A DNA stretch of 64,000 bases from Antitrichia curtipendula (GCA_951230915.1 OX579636.1:35399567-35463566), one strand, 5' to 3'. Shown: positions 47,052 through 61,958, counted from the first letter of the stretch. The notes: generated from the sequence alone by a model not told the origin. A program made the numbers and translations.

Positions 47052-50000
47052 GCAGGAATTGACAATTTCAAATGAAATAGTATCCAAGTTGTTTTGAATT
47101 CAAGCATTCCACTAGAAAATTTTATTTGTGTAATGGGATCCTTACGAGGGTTTGGGATTGAACTGGAATACTAGTTCCCTTATTTTTTTATTCAAGCGGA
47201 ACGGTATTTTATTGTAATGGGGATATGTAAATATGGGTTGGGATTGACAATTTCAAATGAAATAGTATCCAAGTTGTTTTGAATTAAAGCATTCCACTAG
47301 AAAATTTTATTTGTGTAATGGAATCCTACAAGGGTTTGGGATTGTACTGAAACACTAGTTCCCTTATGTTCTAATTCAAGTGGAACGGTATTTTATTGTA
47401 ATGGGGATATGGAAATATGGGTTGGGATTGACAATTTCATATGAAATAGTATCCAAGTTGTTTTGAATTCAAGCATTCCACTAGAAAATTTTATTTGTGT
47501 AATGGGATCCTACGAGGGCTTGGGATTGAACTGAAATACTAGTTCCCTTATTTTCTAATTCAAGTGGAACGGTATTTTATTGTAATAGGGATATGGAAAT
47601 ATGGGTAGGCATTGACAATTTCAAACGAAATAGTATCCAAGTTGTTTTGAATTCAAGCATTCCACTAGAAAATTTTATTTGTGTAATGTAATCCTACGAG
47701 GGTTTGGGATTGAACTGGAATACTAGTTCCCTTATTTTCTAATTCAAGTGGAACGGTATTTTATTGTAATGGGGATATGGAAATATGGATTGGGATTGCC
47801 AATTTCAAATGAAATAGTATCCAAGTTGTTTTGAATTCAAGAATTCCACTAGAAAATTTTATTTGTGTAATGGGATCCTACGAGGGCTTGGGATTGAACT
47901 GAAATACTAGTTCCCTTATTTTCTAATTCAAGTGGAACGGTATTTTATTGTAATAGGGATATGGAAATATGGGTTGGGATTGCCAATTTCAAATGAAATA
48001 GTATCCAAGCTGTTTTGAATTCAAGCATTCCACTAGAAAATTTTATTTGTGTAATGGGATCCTACGCGGGTTTGGGATTGAAGTGAAACACTAGTTCCCT
48101 TATGTTCTAATTCAAGTGGAACGGTATTTTATTGTAATGGGGATATGGAAATATGGGTTGGGATTGACAATTTCAAATGAAATAGTATCCAAGTTGTTTT
48201 GAATTCAAGCATTCCACTAGAACATTTTATTTGTGTAATGTAATCCTACGAGGGTTTGGGATTGAACTGGAATACTAGTTCCCTTATGTTCTAATTCAAG
48301 TGGAACGGTATTTTATTGTAATGGGGATATGGAAATATGGGTTGGGATTGCCAATTTCAAATGAAATAGTATCCAAGTTGTTTTGAATTCAAGCATTCCA
48401 CTAGAAAATTTTATTTGTGTAATGGGATCCTACGCGGGTTTGGGATTGAAGTGAAACATTAGTTCCCTTATATTCTAATTCAAGTGGAACGGTATTTTAT
48501 TGTAATGGGGATATGGAAATATGGGTTGGGATTGACAATTTCAAATGAAATAGTATCCAAGTTGTCTTGAATTCAAGCATTCCACTAGAAAATTTTATTT
48601 GTGTAATGGGATCCAACAGGGGTTTGGGATTCAACTGAAAGACTAGTTCCCTTATGTTCTAATTCAAGTGGAACGGTATTGTATTGTAATGGGGATATGG
48701 AAATATGGGTTGGGATTGACAATTTCATATGAAATAGTATCCAAGTTCATTTGAATTCAAGCATTCCACTAGAAAATTTTATTTGTGTAATGGGATCCAA
48801 CAGGGGTTTGGGATTGAACTGAAATACTAGTTCCCTTATTTTCTAATTCAAGTGGAACGGTATTTTATTGTAATAGGGATATGGAAATATGGGTAGGCAT
48901 TGACAATTTCAAACGAAATAGTATCCAAGTTGTTTTGAATTCAAGCATTCCACTAGAAAATTTTATTTGTGTAATGTAATCCTACGAGGGTTTGGGATTG
49001 AACTGGAATACTAGTTCCCTTATTTCTTTATTCAAGTGGAACAGTATTTTCTTGTAATGGGGATATGGAAATATGGGTTGGGATTGACAATTTCAAATGA
49101 AATAGTATCCAAGCTGTTTTGAATTCAAGCATTCCACTAGAAAATTTTATTTGTGTAATGGGATCCTACGCGGGTTTGGGATTGAAGTGAAACACTAGTT
49201 CCCTTATGTTCTAATTCAAGTGGAACGGTATTTTGTTGTAATGGGGATATGGAAATATGGGATGGGATTGACAATTTTAAATGAAATAGTATCCAAGTTG
49301 TTTTGAATTCAAGCATTCCACTAGAACATTTTATTTGTGTAATGTAATCCTACGAGGGTTTGGGATTGAACTGGAATACTAGTTCCCTTATTTTTTTATT
49401 CAAGTGGAACGGTATTTTATTGTAATGGGGATATGGAAATATGGGTTGGTATTGCCAATTTCAAATGAAATAGTATCCAAGCTGTTTTGAATTCAAGCAT
49501 TCCACTAGAAAATTTTATTTGTGTAATGGGATCCTACGAGGGTTTGGGATTGAAGTGAAACACTAGTTCCCTTATGTTCTAATTCAAGTGGAACGGTATT
49601 GTATTGTAATGGGGATATGGAAATATGGGTTGGGATTGACAATTTCAAATGAAATAGTATCCAAGTTGTTTTGAATTCAAGCATTCCACTAGAAAATTTT
49701 ATTTGTGTAATGGAATCCTACAAGGGTTTGGGATTGTACTGAAACACTAGTTCCCTTATTTTCTAATTCAAGTGGACCGGTATTTTATTGTAATGGGGAT
49801 ATGGAAATATGGGTTGGGATTGCCAATTTCAAATGAAATAGTATCCAAGCTGTTTTGAATTCAAGCATTCCACTAGAAATTTTATTTGTGTAATGGGATC
49901 CAACAGGGGTTTGGGATTGAACTGAAATACTAGTTCCCTTATTTTCTAATTCAAGTGGAACGGTATTTTATTGTAATGGGGATATGGAAATATGGGTTGG

Positions 50001-51468
50001 GATTGACAATTTCAAATGAAATAGTATCCAAGTTGTTTTGAATTCAAGCATTCCACTAGAAAATTTTATTTGTGTAATGGGATCCTACGAGGGCTTGGGA
50101 TTGAACTGAAAGACTAGTTCCCTTATTTTCTAATTCAAGTGGACCGGTATTTTATTGTAATGGGGATATGGAAATATGGGTTGGGATTGACAATTTCAAA
50201 TGAAATAGTATCCAAGTTATTTTGAATTCAAGCATTCGACTAGGAAATTTTAATTGTGTAATGGGATCCTACGAGGGCTTGGGATTCAACTGAAAGACTA
50301 GTTCCCTTATTTTCTAATTCAAGTGGAACGGTATTTTATTGTAATGGGGATATGTAAATATAGGTTGGGATTGACAATTTCAAATGAAATAGTATCCAAG
50401 CTGTTTTGAGTAGAAGCATTCCACTAGAAAATTTTATTTGTCTAATGGGATCCTATGTGGGTTTGGGATTGAAGTGAAATACTAGTTCCCTTATTTTCTA
50501 ATTCAAGTGGAACGGTATTTTATTGTAATGGGGATATGGAAATATGGGTTGGGATTGACAATTTCATATGAAATAGTATCCAAGTTCATTTGAATTCAAG
50601 CATTCCACTAGAAAATTTTATTTGTGTAATGGGATCCAACAGGGGTTTGGGATTGAACTGAAATACTAGTTCCCTTATTTTCTAATTCAAGTGGAACGGT
50701 ATTTTATTGTAATGGGGATATGTAAATATGGGTTGGGATTGACAATTTTAAATGAAATAGTATCCAAGTTGTTTTGAATTAAAGCATTCCACTAGAAAAT
50801 TTTATTTGTGTAATGGGATCCTACGAGGGCTTGGGATTGAACTGAAAGACTAGTTCCCTAATGTTCTAATTCAAGTGGAACGGTATTTTATTGTAATGGG
50901 GATATGGAAATATGGGTTGGGATTGACAATTTCAAATGAAATAGTATCCAAGTTATTTTGAATTCAAGCATTCGACTAGGAAATTTTATTTGTGTAATGG
51001 GATCCTACGAGGGCTTGGGATTCAACTGAAAGACTAGTTCCCTTATTTTCTAATTCAAGTGGAACGGTATTTTATTGTAATGGGGATATGTAAATATAGG
51101 TTGGGATTGACAATTTCAAATGAAATAGTATCCAAGCTGTTTTCAGTAGAAGCATTCCACTAGAAAATTTTATTTGTCTAATGGGATCCTATGTGGGTTT
51201 GGGATTGAAGTGAAATACTAGTTCCCTTATTTTCTAATTCAAGTGGAACGGTATTTTATTGTAATGGGGATATGTAAATATGGGTTGGGATTGACAATTT
51301 CAAATGAAATAGTATCCAAGTTGTTTTGAATTCAAGCATTCCACTAGAAAATTTTATTTGTATAACGGGATCCTTACGGGGGTTTGGGATTGAACTGAAA
51401 TACTAGTTCCCTTATTTTCTAATTCAAGTGGAACGGTATTTTATTGTAATGGGGATATGGAAATATGG
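47052..51468 (+). repeat. Large HOR, copy 1 (4,417 bp, 24 monomers)
   Basis: The unit is counted from the anchor GGGCAGGAATTGAC to its next occurrence. After the anchor come CCTTACGAGGG with TTCAAGCGG, GAATTAAAGC, AATCCTACAAGGG with GATTGTACTG, AATAGGGATATGG with GGGTAGGCATTG, CAAGAATTCC, ACTAGAACATT, TTATATTC with GTCTTGAATTC, CCAACAGGGG with TTCATATGAAATAG and GTTCATTTG, TTTTGTTG with GGGATGGGATTG, TTGGTATTGCC, ATTCGACTAGG, and TTTTCAGTAGAAG with CTATGTGGG. The series of unusual monomers makes the period unambiguous. Confidence 0.9.
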
Positions 51469-54400
51469 GCAGGAATTGACAATTTCAAATGAAATAGTAT
51501 CCAAGTTGTTTTGAATTCAAGCATTCCACTAGAAAATTTTATTTGTGTAATGGGATCCTTACGAGGGTTTGGGATTGAACTGGAATACTAGTTCCCTTAT
51601 TTTTTTATTCAAGCGGAACGGTATTTTATTGTAATGGGGATATGTAAATATGGGTTGGGATTGACAATTTCAAATGAAATAGTATCCAAGTTGTTTTGAA
51701 TTAAAGCATTCCACTAGAAAATTTTATTTGTGTAATGGAATCCTACAAGGGTTTGGGATTGTACTGAAACACTAGTTCCCTTATGTTCTAATTCAAGTGG
51801 AACGGTATTTTATTGTAATGGGGATATGGAAATATGGGTTGGGATTGACAATTTCAAATGAAATAGTATCCAAGTTGTTTTGAATTCAAGCATTCCACTA
51901 GAAAATTTTATTTGTGTAATGGGATCCTACGAGGGCTTGGGATTGAACTGAAATACTAGTTCCCTTATTTTCTAATTCAAGTGGAACGGTATTTTATTGT
52001 AATAGGGATATGGAAATATGGGTAGGCATTGACAATTTCAAACGAAATAGTATCCAAGTTGTTTTGAATTCAAGCATTCCACTAGAAAATTTTATTTGTG
52101 TAATGTAATCCTACGAGGGTTTGGGATTGAACTGGAATACTAGTTCCCTTATTTTCTAATTCAAGTGGAACGGTATTTTATTGTAATGGGGATATGGAAA
52201 TATGGGTTGGGATTGACAATTTCAAATGAAATAGTATCCAAGTTGTTTTGAATTCAAGAATTCCACTAGAAAATTTTATTTGTGTAATGGGATCCTACGA
52301 GGGCTTGGGATTGAACTGAAATACTAGTTCCCTTATTTTCTAATTCAAGTGGAACGGTATTTTATTGTAATAGGGATATGGAAATATGGGTAGGCATTGA
52401 CAATTTCAAACGAAATAGTATCCAAGTTGTTTTGAATTCAAGCATTCCACTAGAAAATTTTATTTGTGTAATGTAATCCTACGAGGGTTTGGGATTGAAC
52501 TGGAATACTAGTTCCCTTATTTTTTTATTCAAGCGGAACGGTATTTTGTTGTAATGGGGATATGGAAATATGGGTTGGGATTGACAATTTCAAATGAAAT
52601 AGTATCCAAGCTGTTTTGAATTCAAGCATTCCACTAGAAAATTTTATTTGTGTAATGGGATCCTACGCGGGTTTGGGATTGAAGTGAAACACTAGTTCCC
52701 TTATGTTCTAATTCAAGTGGAACGGTATTTTATTGTAATGGGGATATGGAAATATGGGCTGGGATTGACAATTTGAAATGAAATAGTATCCAAGTTGTTT
52801 TGAATTCAAGCATTCCACTAGAACATTTTATTTGTGTAATGTAATCCTACGAGGGTTTGGGATTGAACTGGAATACTAGTTCCCTTATGTTCTAATTCAA
52901 GTGGAACGGTATTTTATTGTAATGGGGATATGGAAATATGGGTTGGGATTGCCAATTTCAAATGAAATAGTATCCAAGTTGTTTTGAATTCAAGCATTCC
53001 ACTAGAAAATTTTATTTGTGTGATGGGATCCTACGCGGGTTTGGGATTGAAGTGAAACACTAGTTCCCTTATATTCTAATTCAAGTGGAACGGTATTTTA
53101 TTGTAATGGGGATATGGAAATATGGGTTGGGATTGACAATTTCAAATGAAATAGTATCCAAGTTGTCTTGAATTCAAGCATTCCACTAGAAAATTTTATT
53201 TGTGTAATGGGATCCAACAGGGGTTTGGGATTCAACTGAAAGACTAGTTCCCTTATGTTCTAATTCAAGTGGAACGGTATTGTATTGTAATGGGGATATG
53301 GAAATATGGGTTGGGATTGACAATTTCATATGAAATAGTATCCAAGTTCATTTGAATTCAAGCATTCCACTAGAAAATTTTATTTGTGTAATGGGATCCA
53401 ACAGGGGTTTGGGATTGAACTGAAATACTAGTTCCCTTATTTTCTAATTCAAGTGGAACGGTATTTTATTGTAATAGGGATATGGAAATATGGGTAGGCA
53501 TTGACAATTTCAAACGAAATAGTATCCAAGTTGTTTTGAATTCAAGCATTCCACTAGAAAATTTTATTTGTGTAATGTAATCCTACGAGGGTTTGGGATT
53601 GAACTGGAATACTAGTTCCCTTATTTTTTTATTCAAGTGGAACAGTATTTTATTGTAATGGGGATATGGAAATATGGGTTGGGATTGACAATTTCAAATG
53701 AAATAGTATCCAAGCTGTTTTGAATTCAAGCATTCCACTAGAAAATTTTATTTGTGTAATGGGATCCTACGCGGGTTTGGGATTGAAGTGAAACACTAGT
53801 TCCCTTATGTTCTAATTCAAGTGGAACGGTATTTTGTTGTAATGGGGATATGGAAATATGGGATGGGATTGACAATTTTAAATGAAATAGTATCCAAGTT
53901 GTTTTGAATTCAAGCATTCCACTAGAAAATTTTATTTGTGTAATGTAATCCTACGAGGGTTTGGGATTGAACTGGAATACTAGTTCCCTTATTTTTTTAT
54001 TCAAGTGGAACGGTATTTTATTGTAATGGGGATATGGAAATATGGGTTGGGATATCCAATTTCAAATGAAATAGTATCCAAGTTGTTTTGAATTCAAGCA
54101 TTCCACTAGAAAATTTTATTTGTGTAATGGGATCCTACGCGGGTTTGGGATTGAAGTGAAACACTAGTTCCCTTATATTCTAATTCAAGTGGAACGGTAT
54201 TTTATTGTAATGGGGATATGGAAATATGGGTTGGGATTGACAATTTCAAATGAAATAGTATCCAAGTTGTCTTGAATTCAAGCATTCCACTAGAAAATTT
54301 TATTTGTGTAATGGGTTCCAACAGGGGTTTGGGATTCAACTGAAAGACTAGTTCCCTTATGTTCTAATTCAAGTGGAACGGTATTGTATTGTAATGGGGA

Positions 54401-57359
54401 TATGGAAATATGGGTTGGGATTGACAATTTCATATGAAATAGTATCCAAGTTCATTTGAATTCAAGCATTCCACTAGAAAATTTTATTTGTGTAATGGGA
54501 TCCAACAGGGGTTTGGGATTCAACTGAAAGACTAGTTCCCTTATTTTCTAATTCAAGTGGAACGGTATTTTATTGTAATGGGGATATGTAAATATAGGTT
54601 GGGATTGACAATTTCAAATGAAATAGTATCCAAGCTGTTTTGAATAGAAGCATTCCACTAGAAAATTTTATTTGTCTAATGGGATCCTATGTGGGTTTGG
54701 GATTGAAGTGAAATACTAGTTCCCTTATTTTCTAATTCAAGTGGAACGGTATTTTATTGTAATGGGGATATGGAAATATGGGTTGGGATTGACAATTTCA
54801 AATGAAATAGTATCCAAGTTGTTTTGAATTCAAGCATTCCACTAGAAAATTTTATTTGTGTAATGGGATCCTACGCGGGTTTGGGATTGAAGTGAAACAC
54901 TAGTTCCTTTATGATCTAATTCAAGTGGAACGGTATTTTATTGTAATGGGGATATGTAAATATGGGTTGGGATTGACAATTTCATATGAAATAGTATCCA
55001 AGTTCATTTGAATTCAAGCATTCCACTAGAAAATTTTATTTGTGTAATGGGATCCAACAGGGGTTTGGGATTGAACTGAAATACTAGTTCCCTTATTTTC
55101 TAATTCAAGTGGAACGGTATTTTATTGTAATGGGGATATGTAAATATGGGTTGGGATTGACAATTTCAAATGAAATAGTATCCAAGCTGTTTTGAATTCA
55201 AGCATTCCACTAGAAAATTTTATTTGTGTAATGGGATCCTACGAGGGTTTGGGATTGAAGTGAAACACTAGTTCCCTTATGTTCTAATTCAAGTGGAACG
55301 GTATTTTATTGTAATGGGGATATGGAAATATGGGTTGGGATTGACAATTTCAAATGAAATAGTATCCAAGTTGTTTTGAATTCAAGCATTCCACTAGAAA
55401 ATTTTATTTGTGTAATGGGATCCTACGCGGGTTTGGGATTGAAGTGAAACACTAGTTCCCTTATGTTCTAATTCAAGTGGAACGGTATTTTATTGTAATG
55501 GGGATATGGAAATATGGGTTGGGATTGACAATTTCAAATGAAATAGTATCCAAGTTGTTTTGAATTCAAGCATTCCACTAGACAATTTTATTTGTGTAAT
55601 GGGATCCTACGCGGGTTTGGGATTGAAGTGAAACACTAGTTCCCTTGTGTTCTAATTCAAGTGGAACGGGATTATATTGTAATGGGGATATGTAAATATG
55701 GGTTGGGATTGACAATTTCAAATGAAATAGTATCCAAGCTGTTTTGAATTCAAGCATTCCACTAGAAAATTTTAGTTGTGTAATGGGATCCTACGCGGGT
55801 TTGGAGTTGAAGTGAAACACTAGTTCCCTTATTTTCTAATTCAAGTGGAACGGTATTTAATTGTAATGGGGATATGAAAATATGGGTTGGGATTGACAAT
55901 TTCAAATGAAATAGTATCCAAGTTGTTTAGAATTCAAGCATTCCCCTAGAAAATTTTATTTGTATAATGGGATCCTTACGAGGGTTTGGGATTGTACTAA
56001 AACACTAGTTCCCTTATGTTCTAATTCAAGTGGAACGGTATATTATTGTAATGGGGATATGGAAATATGGGTTGGGATAGACAATTTCATATGAAATAGT
56101 ATCCAAGTTGTTTTGAATTCAAGCATTCCACTAGAAAATTTTATTTGTGAAATGGGATCCTTCGAGGGTTTGGGATTGAACTGAAAAACTAGTTCCCTTA
56201 TTTTCTAATTCAAGTGGAACGGTATTTTATTGTAAAGGGGATATGTAAATATGGGTTGGGATTGACAATTTCAAATGAAATAGTATGCAAGCTGTTTTGA
56301 ATTCAAGCATTCCACTAGAAAATTTTATTTGTGTAATGGGATCCTACGAGGGCTTGGGATTGAACTGAAGTACTAGTTCCCTTATTTTCTAATTCAAGTG
56401 GAACGGTATTTTATTGTAATGGGGATATGGAAATATGGGTTGGAATTGACAATTTCAAATGAAATAGTATGCAAGCTGTTTTGAATTCAAGCATTCCACT
56501 AGAAAATTTTATTTGTGTAATGGGATCCTACGAGGGCTTGGGATTGAACTGAAATACTAGTTCCCTTATTTTCTAATTCAAGTGGAACGGTATTTTATTG
56601 TAATAGGGATATGGAAATATGGGTAGGCATTGACAATTTCAAACGAAATAGTATCCAAGTTGTTTTGAATTCAAGCATTCCACTAGAAAATTTTATTTGT
56701 GTAATGTAATCCTACGAGGGTTTGGGATTGAACTGGAATACTAGTTCCCTTATTTTTTTATTCAAGTGGAACGGTATTTTATTGTAATGGGGATATGGAA
56801 ATATGGGTTGGGATTGACAATTTCAAATGAAATAGTATCCAAGTTGTTTTGAATTCAAGCATTCCACTAGAAAATTTTATTTGTGTAATGGGATCCTACG
56901 AGGGTTTGGGATTGAAGTGAAACACTAGTTCCCTTATGTTCTAATTCAAGTGGAACGGTATTGTATTGTAATGGGGATATGTAAATATGGGTTGGGATTG
57001 ACAATTTTAAATGAAATAGTATCCAAGTTGTTTTGAATTCAAGCATTCCACTAGAAAATTTTATTTGTGTAATGGAATTTTACAAGGGTTTGGGATTGTA
57101 CTGAAACACTAGTTCCCTTATGTTCTAATTCAAGTGGAACGGTATTTTATTGTAATGGGGATATGGAAATATGGGTTGGGATTGACAATTTCATATGAAA
57201 TAGTATCCAAGTTGTTTTGAATTCAAGCATTCCACTAGAAAATTTTATTTGTATAATGGGATCCTTACGGGGGTTTGGGATTGAACTGAAATACTAGTTC
57301 CCTTATTTTCTAATTCAAGTGGAACGGTATTTTATTGTAATGGGGATATGGAAATATGG
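51469..57359 (+). repeat. Large HOR, copy 2 (5,891 bp, 32 monomers)
   Basis: It follows copy 1 mark for mark for about 2.6 kb, except that one extra monomer is present near 52300-52480 (AATAGGGATATGG, TTCAAACGAAAT, TTCAAGCGG, TTTTGTTG), shifting the offset from 4,417 to 4,601. From about 54050 (GGGATATCCAATTTC) it departs. The stretch beginning CTACGCGGGT at 54135 repeats the one at 53031, exactly six monomers earlier, for a little over two monomers. This local duplication and other additions explain why the copy is longer. Confidence 0.87.
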
Positions 57360-58732
57360 GCAGGAATTGACAATTTCAAATGAAATAGTATCCAAGTTGT
57401 TTTGAATTCAAGCATTCCACTAGAAAATTTTATTTGTGTAATGTAATCCTACGAGGGCTTGGGATTGAACTGGAATACTAGTTCCCTTATTTTTTTATTC
57501 AAGCGGAACGGTATTTTATTGTAATGGGGATATGTAAATATGGGTTGGGATTGACAATTTCAAATGAAATAGTATCCAAGTTGTTTTGAATTCAAGCATT
57601 CCACTAGAAAATTTTATTTGTGTAATGGGATCCTACGAGGGCTTGGGATTGAACTGAAATACTAGTTCCCTTATTTTCTAATTCAAGTGGAACGGTATTT
57701 TATTGTAATGGGGATATGTAAATATGGGTTGGGATTGACAATTTCAAACGAAATAGTATCCAAGTTGTTTTGAATTCAAGCATTCCACTAGAAAATTTTA
57801 TTTGTGTAATGTAATCCTACGAGGGTTTGGGATTGAACTGGAATACTAGTTCCCTTATTTTTTTATTCAAGTGGAACGGTATTTTATTGTAATGGGGATA
57901 TGGAAATATGGGTTGGGATTGACAATTTCAAATGAAATAGTATCCAAGCTGTTTTGAATTCAAGCATTCCACTAGAAAATTTTATTTGTGTAATGGGATC
58001 CTACGCGGGTTTGGGATTGAAGTGAAACACTAGTTCCCTTATGTTCTAATTCAAGTGGACCGGTATTTTATTGTAATGGGGATATGGAAATATGGGTTGG
58101 GATTGACAATTTCAAATGAAATAGTATCCAAGTTGTTTTGAATTCAAGCATTCCACTAGAAAATTTTATTTGTGTAATAGGATCCTACGAGGGTTTGGGA
58201 TTGAAGTGAAACACTAGTTCCCTTATGTTCTAATTCAAGTGGAACGGTATTGTATTGTAATGGGGATATGTAAATATGGGTTGGGATTGACAATTTTAAA
58301 TGAAATAGTATCCAAGTTGTTTTGAATTCAAGCATTCCACTAGAAAATTTTATTTGTGTAATGGAATCCTACAAGGGTTTGGGATTGTACTGAAACACTA
58401 GTTCCCTTATGTTCTAATTCAAGTGGAACGGTATTTTATTGTAATGGGGATATGGAAATATGGGTTGGGATTGACAATTTCAAATGAAATAGTATCCAAG
58501 TTGTTTTGAATTCAAGCATTCTTCTAGAAAATTTTATATGTGTAATGGGATCCTACGAGGGTTTGGGATTGAAGTGAAACACTAGTTCCCTTATGTTCTA
58601 ATTCAAGTGGAACGGTATTGTATTGTAATGGGGATATGGAAATATGGGTTGGGATTGACAATTTTAAATGAAATAGTATCCAAGTTGTTTTGAATTCAAG
58701 CATTCCACTAGAAAATTTTATTTGTGTAATGG

Positions 58733-59836
58733 AATCCTACAAGGGTTTGGGATTGTACTGAAACACTAGTTCCCTTATGTTCTAATTCAAGTGGAACGGT
58801 ATTTTATTGTAATGGGGATATGGAAATATGGGTTGGGATTGACAATTTCAAATGAAATAGTATCCAAGTTATTTTGAATTCAAGCATTCGACTAGGAAAT
58901 TTTATTTGTGTAATGGGATCCTACGAGGGCTTGGGATTCAACTGAAAGACTAGTTCCCTTATTTTCTAATTCAAGTGGAACGGTATTTTATTGTATTGGG
59001 GATATGTAAATATGGGTTGGGATTGACAATTTTAAATGAAATAGTATCCAAGTTGTTTTGAATTCAAGCATTCCACTAGAAAATTTTATTTGTGTAATGG
59101 AATCCTACCAGGGTTTGGGATTGTACTGAAACACTAGTTCCCTTATGTTCTAGTTCAAGTGGAACGGTATTTTATTGTAATGGGGATATGGAAATATGGG
59201 TTGGGATTGACAATTTCAAATGAAATAGTATCCAAGTTATTTTGAATTCAAGCATTCGACTAGGAAATTTTATTTGTGTAATGGGATCCTACGAGGGCTT
59301 GGGATTCAACTGAAAGACTAGTTCCCTTATTTTCTAATTCAAGTGGAACGGTATTTTATTGTAATGGGGATATGTAAATATAGGTTGGGATTGACAATTT
59401 CAAATGAAATAGTATCCAAGCTGTTTTGAATTCAAGCATTCCACTAGAAAATTTTATTTGTGTAATGGAATCCTACAAGGGTTTGGGATTGTACTGAAAC
59501 ACTAGTTCCCTTATGTTCTAATTCAAGTGGAACGGTATTTTATTGTAATGGGGATATGGAAATATGGGTTGGGATTGACAATTTCAAATGAAATAGTATC
59601 CAAGTTATTTTGAATTCAAGCATTCGACTAGGATATTTTATTTGTGTAATGGGATCCTACGAGGGCTTGGGATTCAACTGAAAGACTAGTTCCCTTATTT
59701 TCTAATTCAAGTGGAACGGTATTTTATTGTAATGGGGATATGTAAATATAGGTTGGGATTGACAATTTCAAATGAAATAGTATCCAAGCTGTTTTGAATT
59801 CAAGCATTCCACTAGAAAATTTTATTTGTGTAATGG
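58733..59836 (+). repeat. Three tandem X-Y dimers (368 bp each)
   Basis: X monomers (AATCCTACAAGGG or AATCCTACCAGGG, GATTGTACTG, TTATGTTC, GTTATTTTG, ATTCGACTAGG) start at 58733, 59101 and 59469. Y monomers (GGGCTTGGGATTCAACTG, GAAAGAC) follow each. A fourth X head at 59837 leads into a different monomer with GACAATGTCAAATG. The first Y has TGTATTGGGG and a GGGTTGGG body; the later two have AAATATAGG. Confidence 0.92.
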
Positions 59837-60024
59837 AATCCTACAAGGGTTTGGGATTGTACTGAAACACTAGTTCCCTTATGTTCTAATTCAAGTGGAA
59901 CGGTATTTTATTGTAATGGGGATATGTAAATATAGGTTGGGATTGACAATGTCAAATGAAATAGTATCCAAGCTGTTTTGAATTCAAGCATTCCACTAGA
60001 AATTTTATTTGTGTAATGGGATCC

Positions 60025-61128
60025 AACAGGGGTTTGGGATTGAACTGAAATACTAGTTCCCTTATTTTCTAATTCAAGTAGAACGGTATTTTATTGTAAT
60101 GGGGATATGTAAATATGGGTTGGGATTGACAATTTTAAATGAAATAGTATCCAAGTTGTTTTGAATTAAAGCATTCCACTAGAAAATTTTATTTGTGTAA
60201 TGGGATCCTACGAGGGCTTGGGATTGAACTGAAAGACTAGTTCCCTTATTTTCTAATTCAAGTGGACCGGTATTTTATTGTAATGGGGATATGGAAATAT
60301 GGGTTGGGATTGACAATTTCAAATGAAATAGTATCCAAGTTATTTTGAATTCAAGCATTCGACTAGGAAATTTTATTTGTGTAATGGGATCCTACGAGGG
60401 CTTGGGATTCAACTGAAAGACTAGTTCCCTTATTTTCTAATTCAAGTGGAACGGTATTTTATTGTAATGGGGATATGTAAATATAGGTTGGGATTGACAA
60501 TTTCAAATGAAATAGTATCCAAGCTGTTTTGAGTAGAAGCATTCCCCTAGAAAATTTTATTTGTCTAATGGGATCCTATGTGGGTTTGGGATTGAAGTGA
60601 AATACTAGTTCCCTTATTTTCTAATTCAAGTGGAACGGTATTTTATTGTAATGGGGATATGGAAATATGGGTTGGGATTGACAATTTCAAATGAAATAGT
60701 ATCCAAGTTGTTTTGAATTCAAGCATTCCACTAGAGAATTTTATTTGTGTAATGGGATCCTACGAGGGTTTGGGATTGAAGTGAAACACTAGTTCCCTTA
60801 TGTTCTAATTCAAGTGGAACGGTATTGTATTGTAATGGGGATATGTAAATATGGGTTGGGATTGACAATTTTAAATGAAATAGTATCCAAGTTGTTTTGA
60901 ATTCAAGCATTCCACTAGAAAATTTTATTTGTGTAATGGGATCCTACGAGGGCTTGGGATTCAACTGAAAGACTAGTTCCCTTATTTTCTAATTCAAGTG
61001 GAACGGTATTTTATTGTAATGGGGATATGTAAATATAGGTTGGGATTGACAATTTCAAATGAAATAGTATCCAAGCTGTTTTGAATTCAAGCATTCCACT
61101 AGAAAATTTTATTTGTGTAATGGGATCC
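60025..61128 (+). repeat. Six-monomer repeat inside large HOR copy 3 (1,104 bp)
   Basis: CCAACAGGGG heads at 60025 and 61129 are each followed by GAATTAAAGC, GGGCTTGG with GTGGACCGG, ATTCGACTAGG, GATTCAACTG and a modified CTGTTTT(G/C)AGTAGAAG monomer, then CTATGTGGG. The first copy has TTTTGAGTAG with ATTCCCCTAG; the second has TTTTCAGTAG. The second copy runs into the next anchor at 61959. Confidence 0.9.
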
Positions 61129-61958
61129 AACAGGGGTTTGGGATTGAACTGAAATACTAGTTCCCTTATTTTCTAATTCAAGTGGAACGGTATTTTATTG
61201 TAATGGGGATATGTAAATATGGGTTGGGATTGACAATTTTAAATGAAATAGTATCCAAGTTGTTTTGAATTAAAGCATTCCACTAGAAAATTTTATTTGT
61301 GTAATGGGATCCTACGAGGGCTTGGGATTGAACTGAAAGACTAGTTCCCTTATTTTCTAATTCAAGTGGACCGGTATTTTATTGTAATGGGGATATGGAA
61401 ATATGGGTTGGGATTGACAATTTCAAATGAAATAGTATCCAAGTTATTTTGAATTCAAGCATTCGACTAGGAAATTTTATTTGTGTAATGGGATCCTACG
61501 AGGGCTTGGGATTCAACTGAAAGACTAGTTCCCTTATTTTCTAATTCAAGTGGAACGGTATTTTATTGTAATGGGGATATGTAAATATAGGTTGGGATTG
61601 ACAATTTCAAATGAAATAGTATCCAAGCTGTTTTCAGTAGAAGCATTCCACTAGAAAATTTTATTTGTGTAATGGGATCCTATGTGGGTTTGGGATTGAA
61701 GTGAAATACTAGTTCCCTTATTTTCTAATTCAAGTGGAACGGTATTTTATTGTAATGGGGATATGTAAATATGGGTTGGGATTGACAATTTCAAATGAAA
61801 TAGTATCCAAGTTGTTTTGAATTCAAGCATTCCACTAGAAAATTTTATTTGTATAATGGGATCCTTACGGGGGTTTGGGATTGAACTGAAATACTAGTTC
61901 CCTTATTTTCTAATTCAAGTGGACGGTATTTTATTGTAATGGGGATATGGAAATATGG

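Larger units (their letters stand above)
57360..61958 (+). repeat. Large HOR, copy 3 (4,599 bp, 25 monomers)
   Basis: The anchor GGGCAGGAATTGAC is followed by AATCCTACGAGGGCTTGG with TTCAAGCGG, so the second monomer differs from copies 1 and 2, and the GATTGTACTG monomer that follows there is absent. Later marks are TAATAGGATCC, CATTCTTCTAG with TTTATATG, TGTATTGGGG, a run of 368-bp dimers, and twice the series CCAACAGGGG, GAATTAAAGC, GTGGACCGG, ATTCGACTAGG, CTGTTTTGAGTAG or TTTTCAGTAG, CTATGTGGG. Confidence 0.9.
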
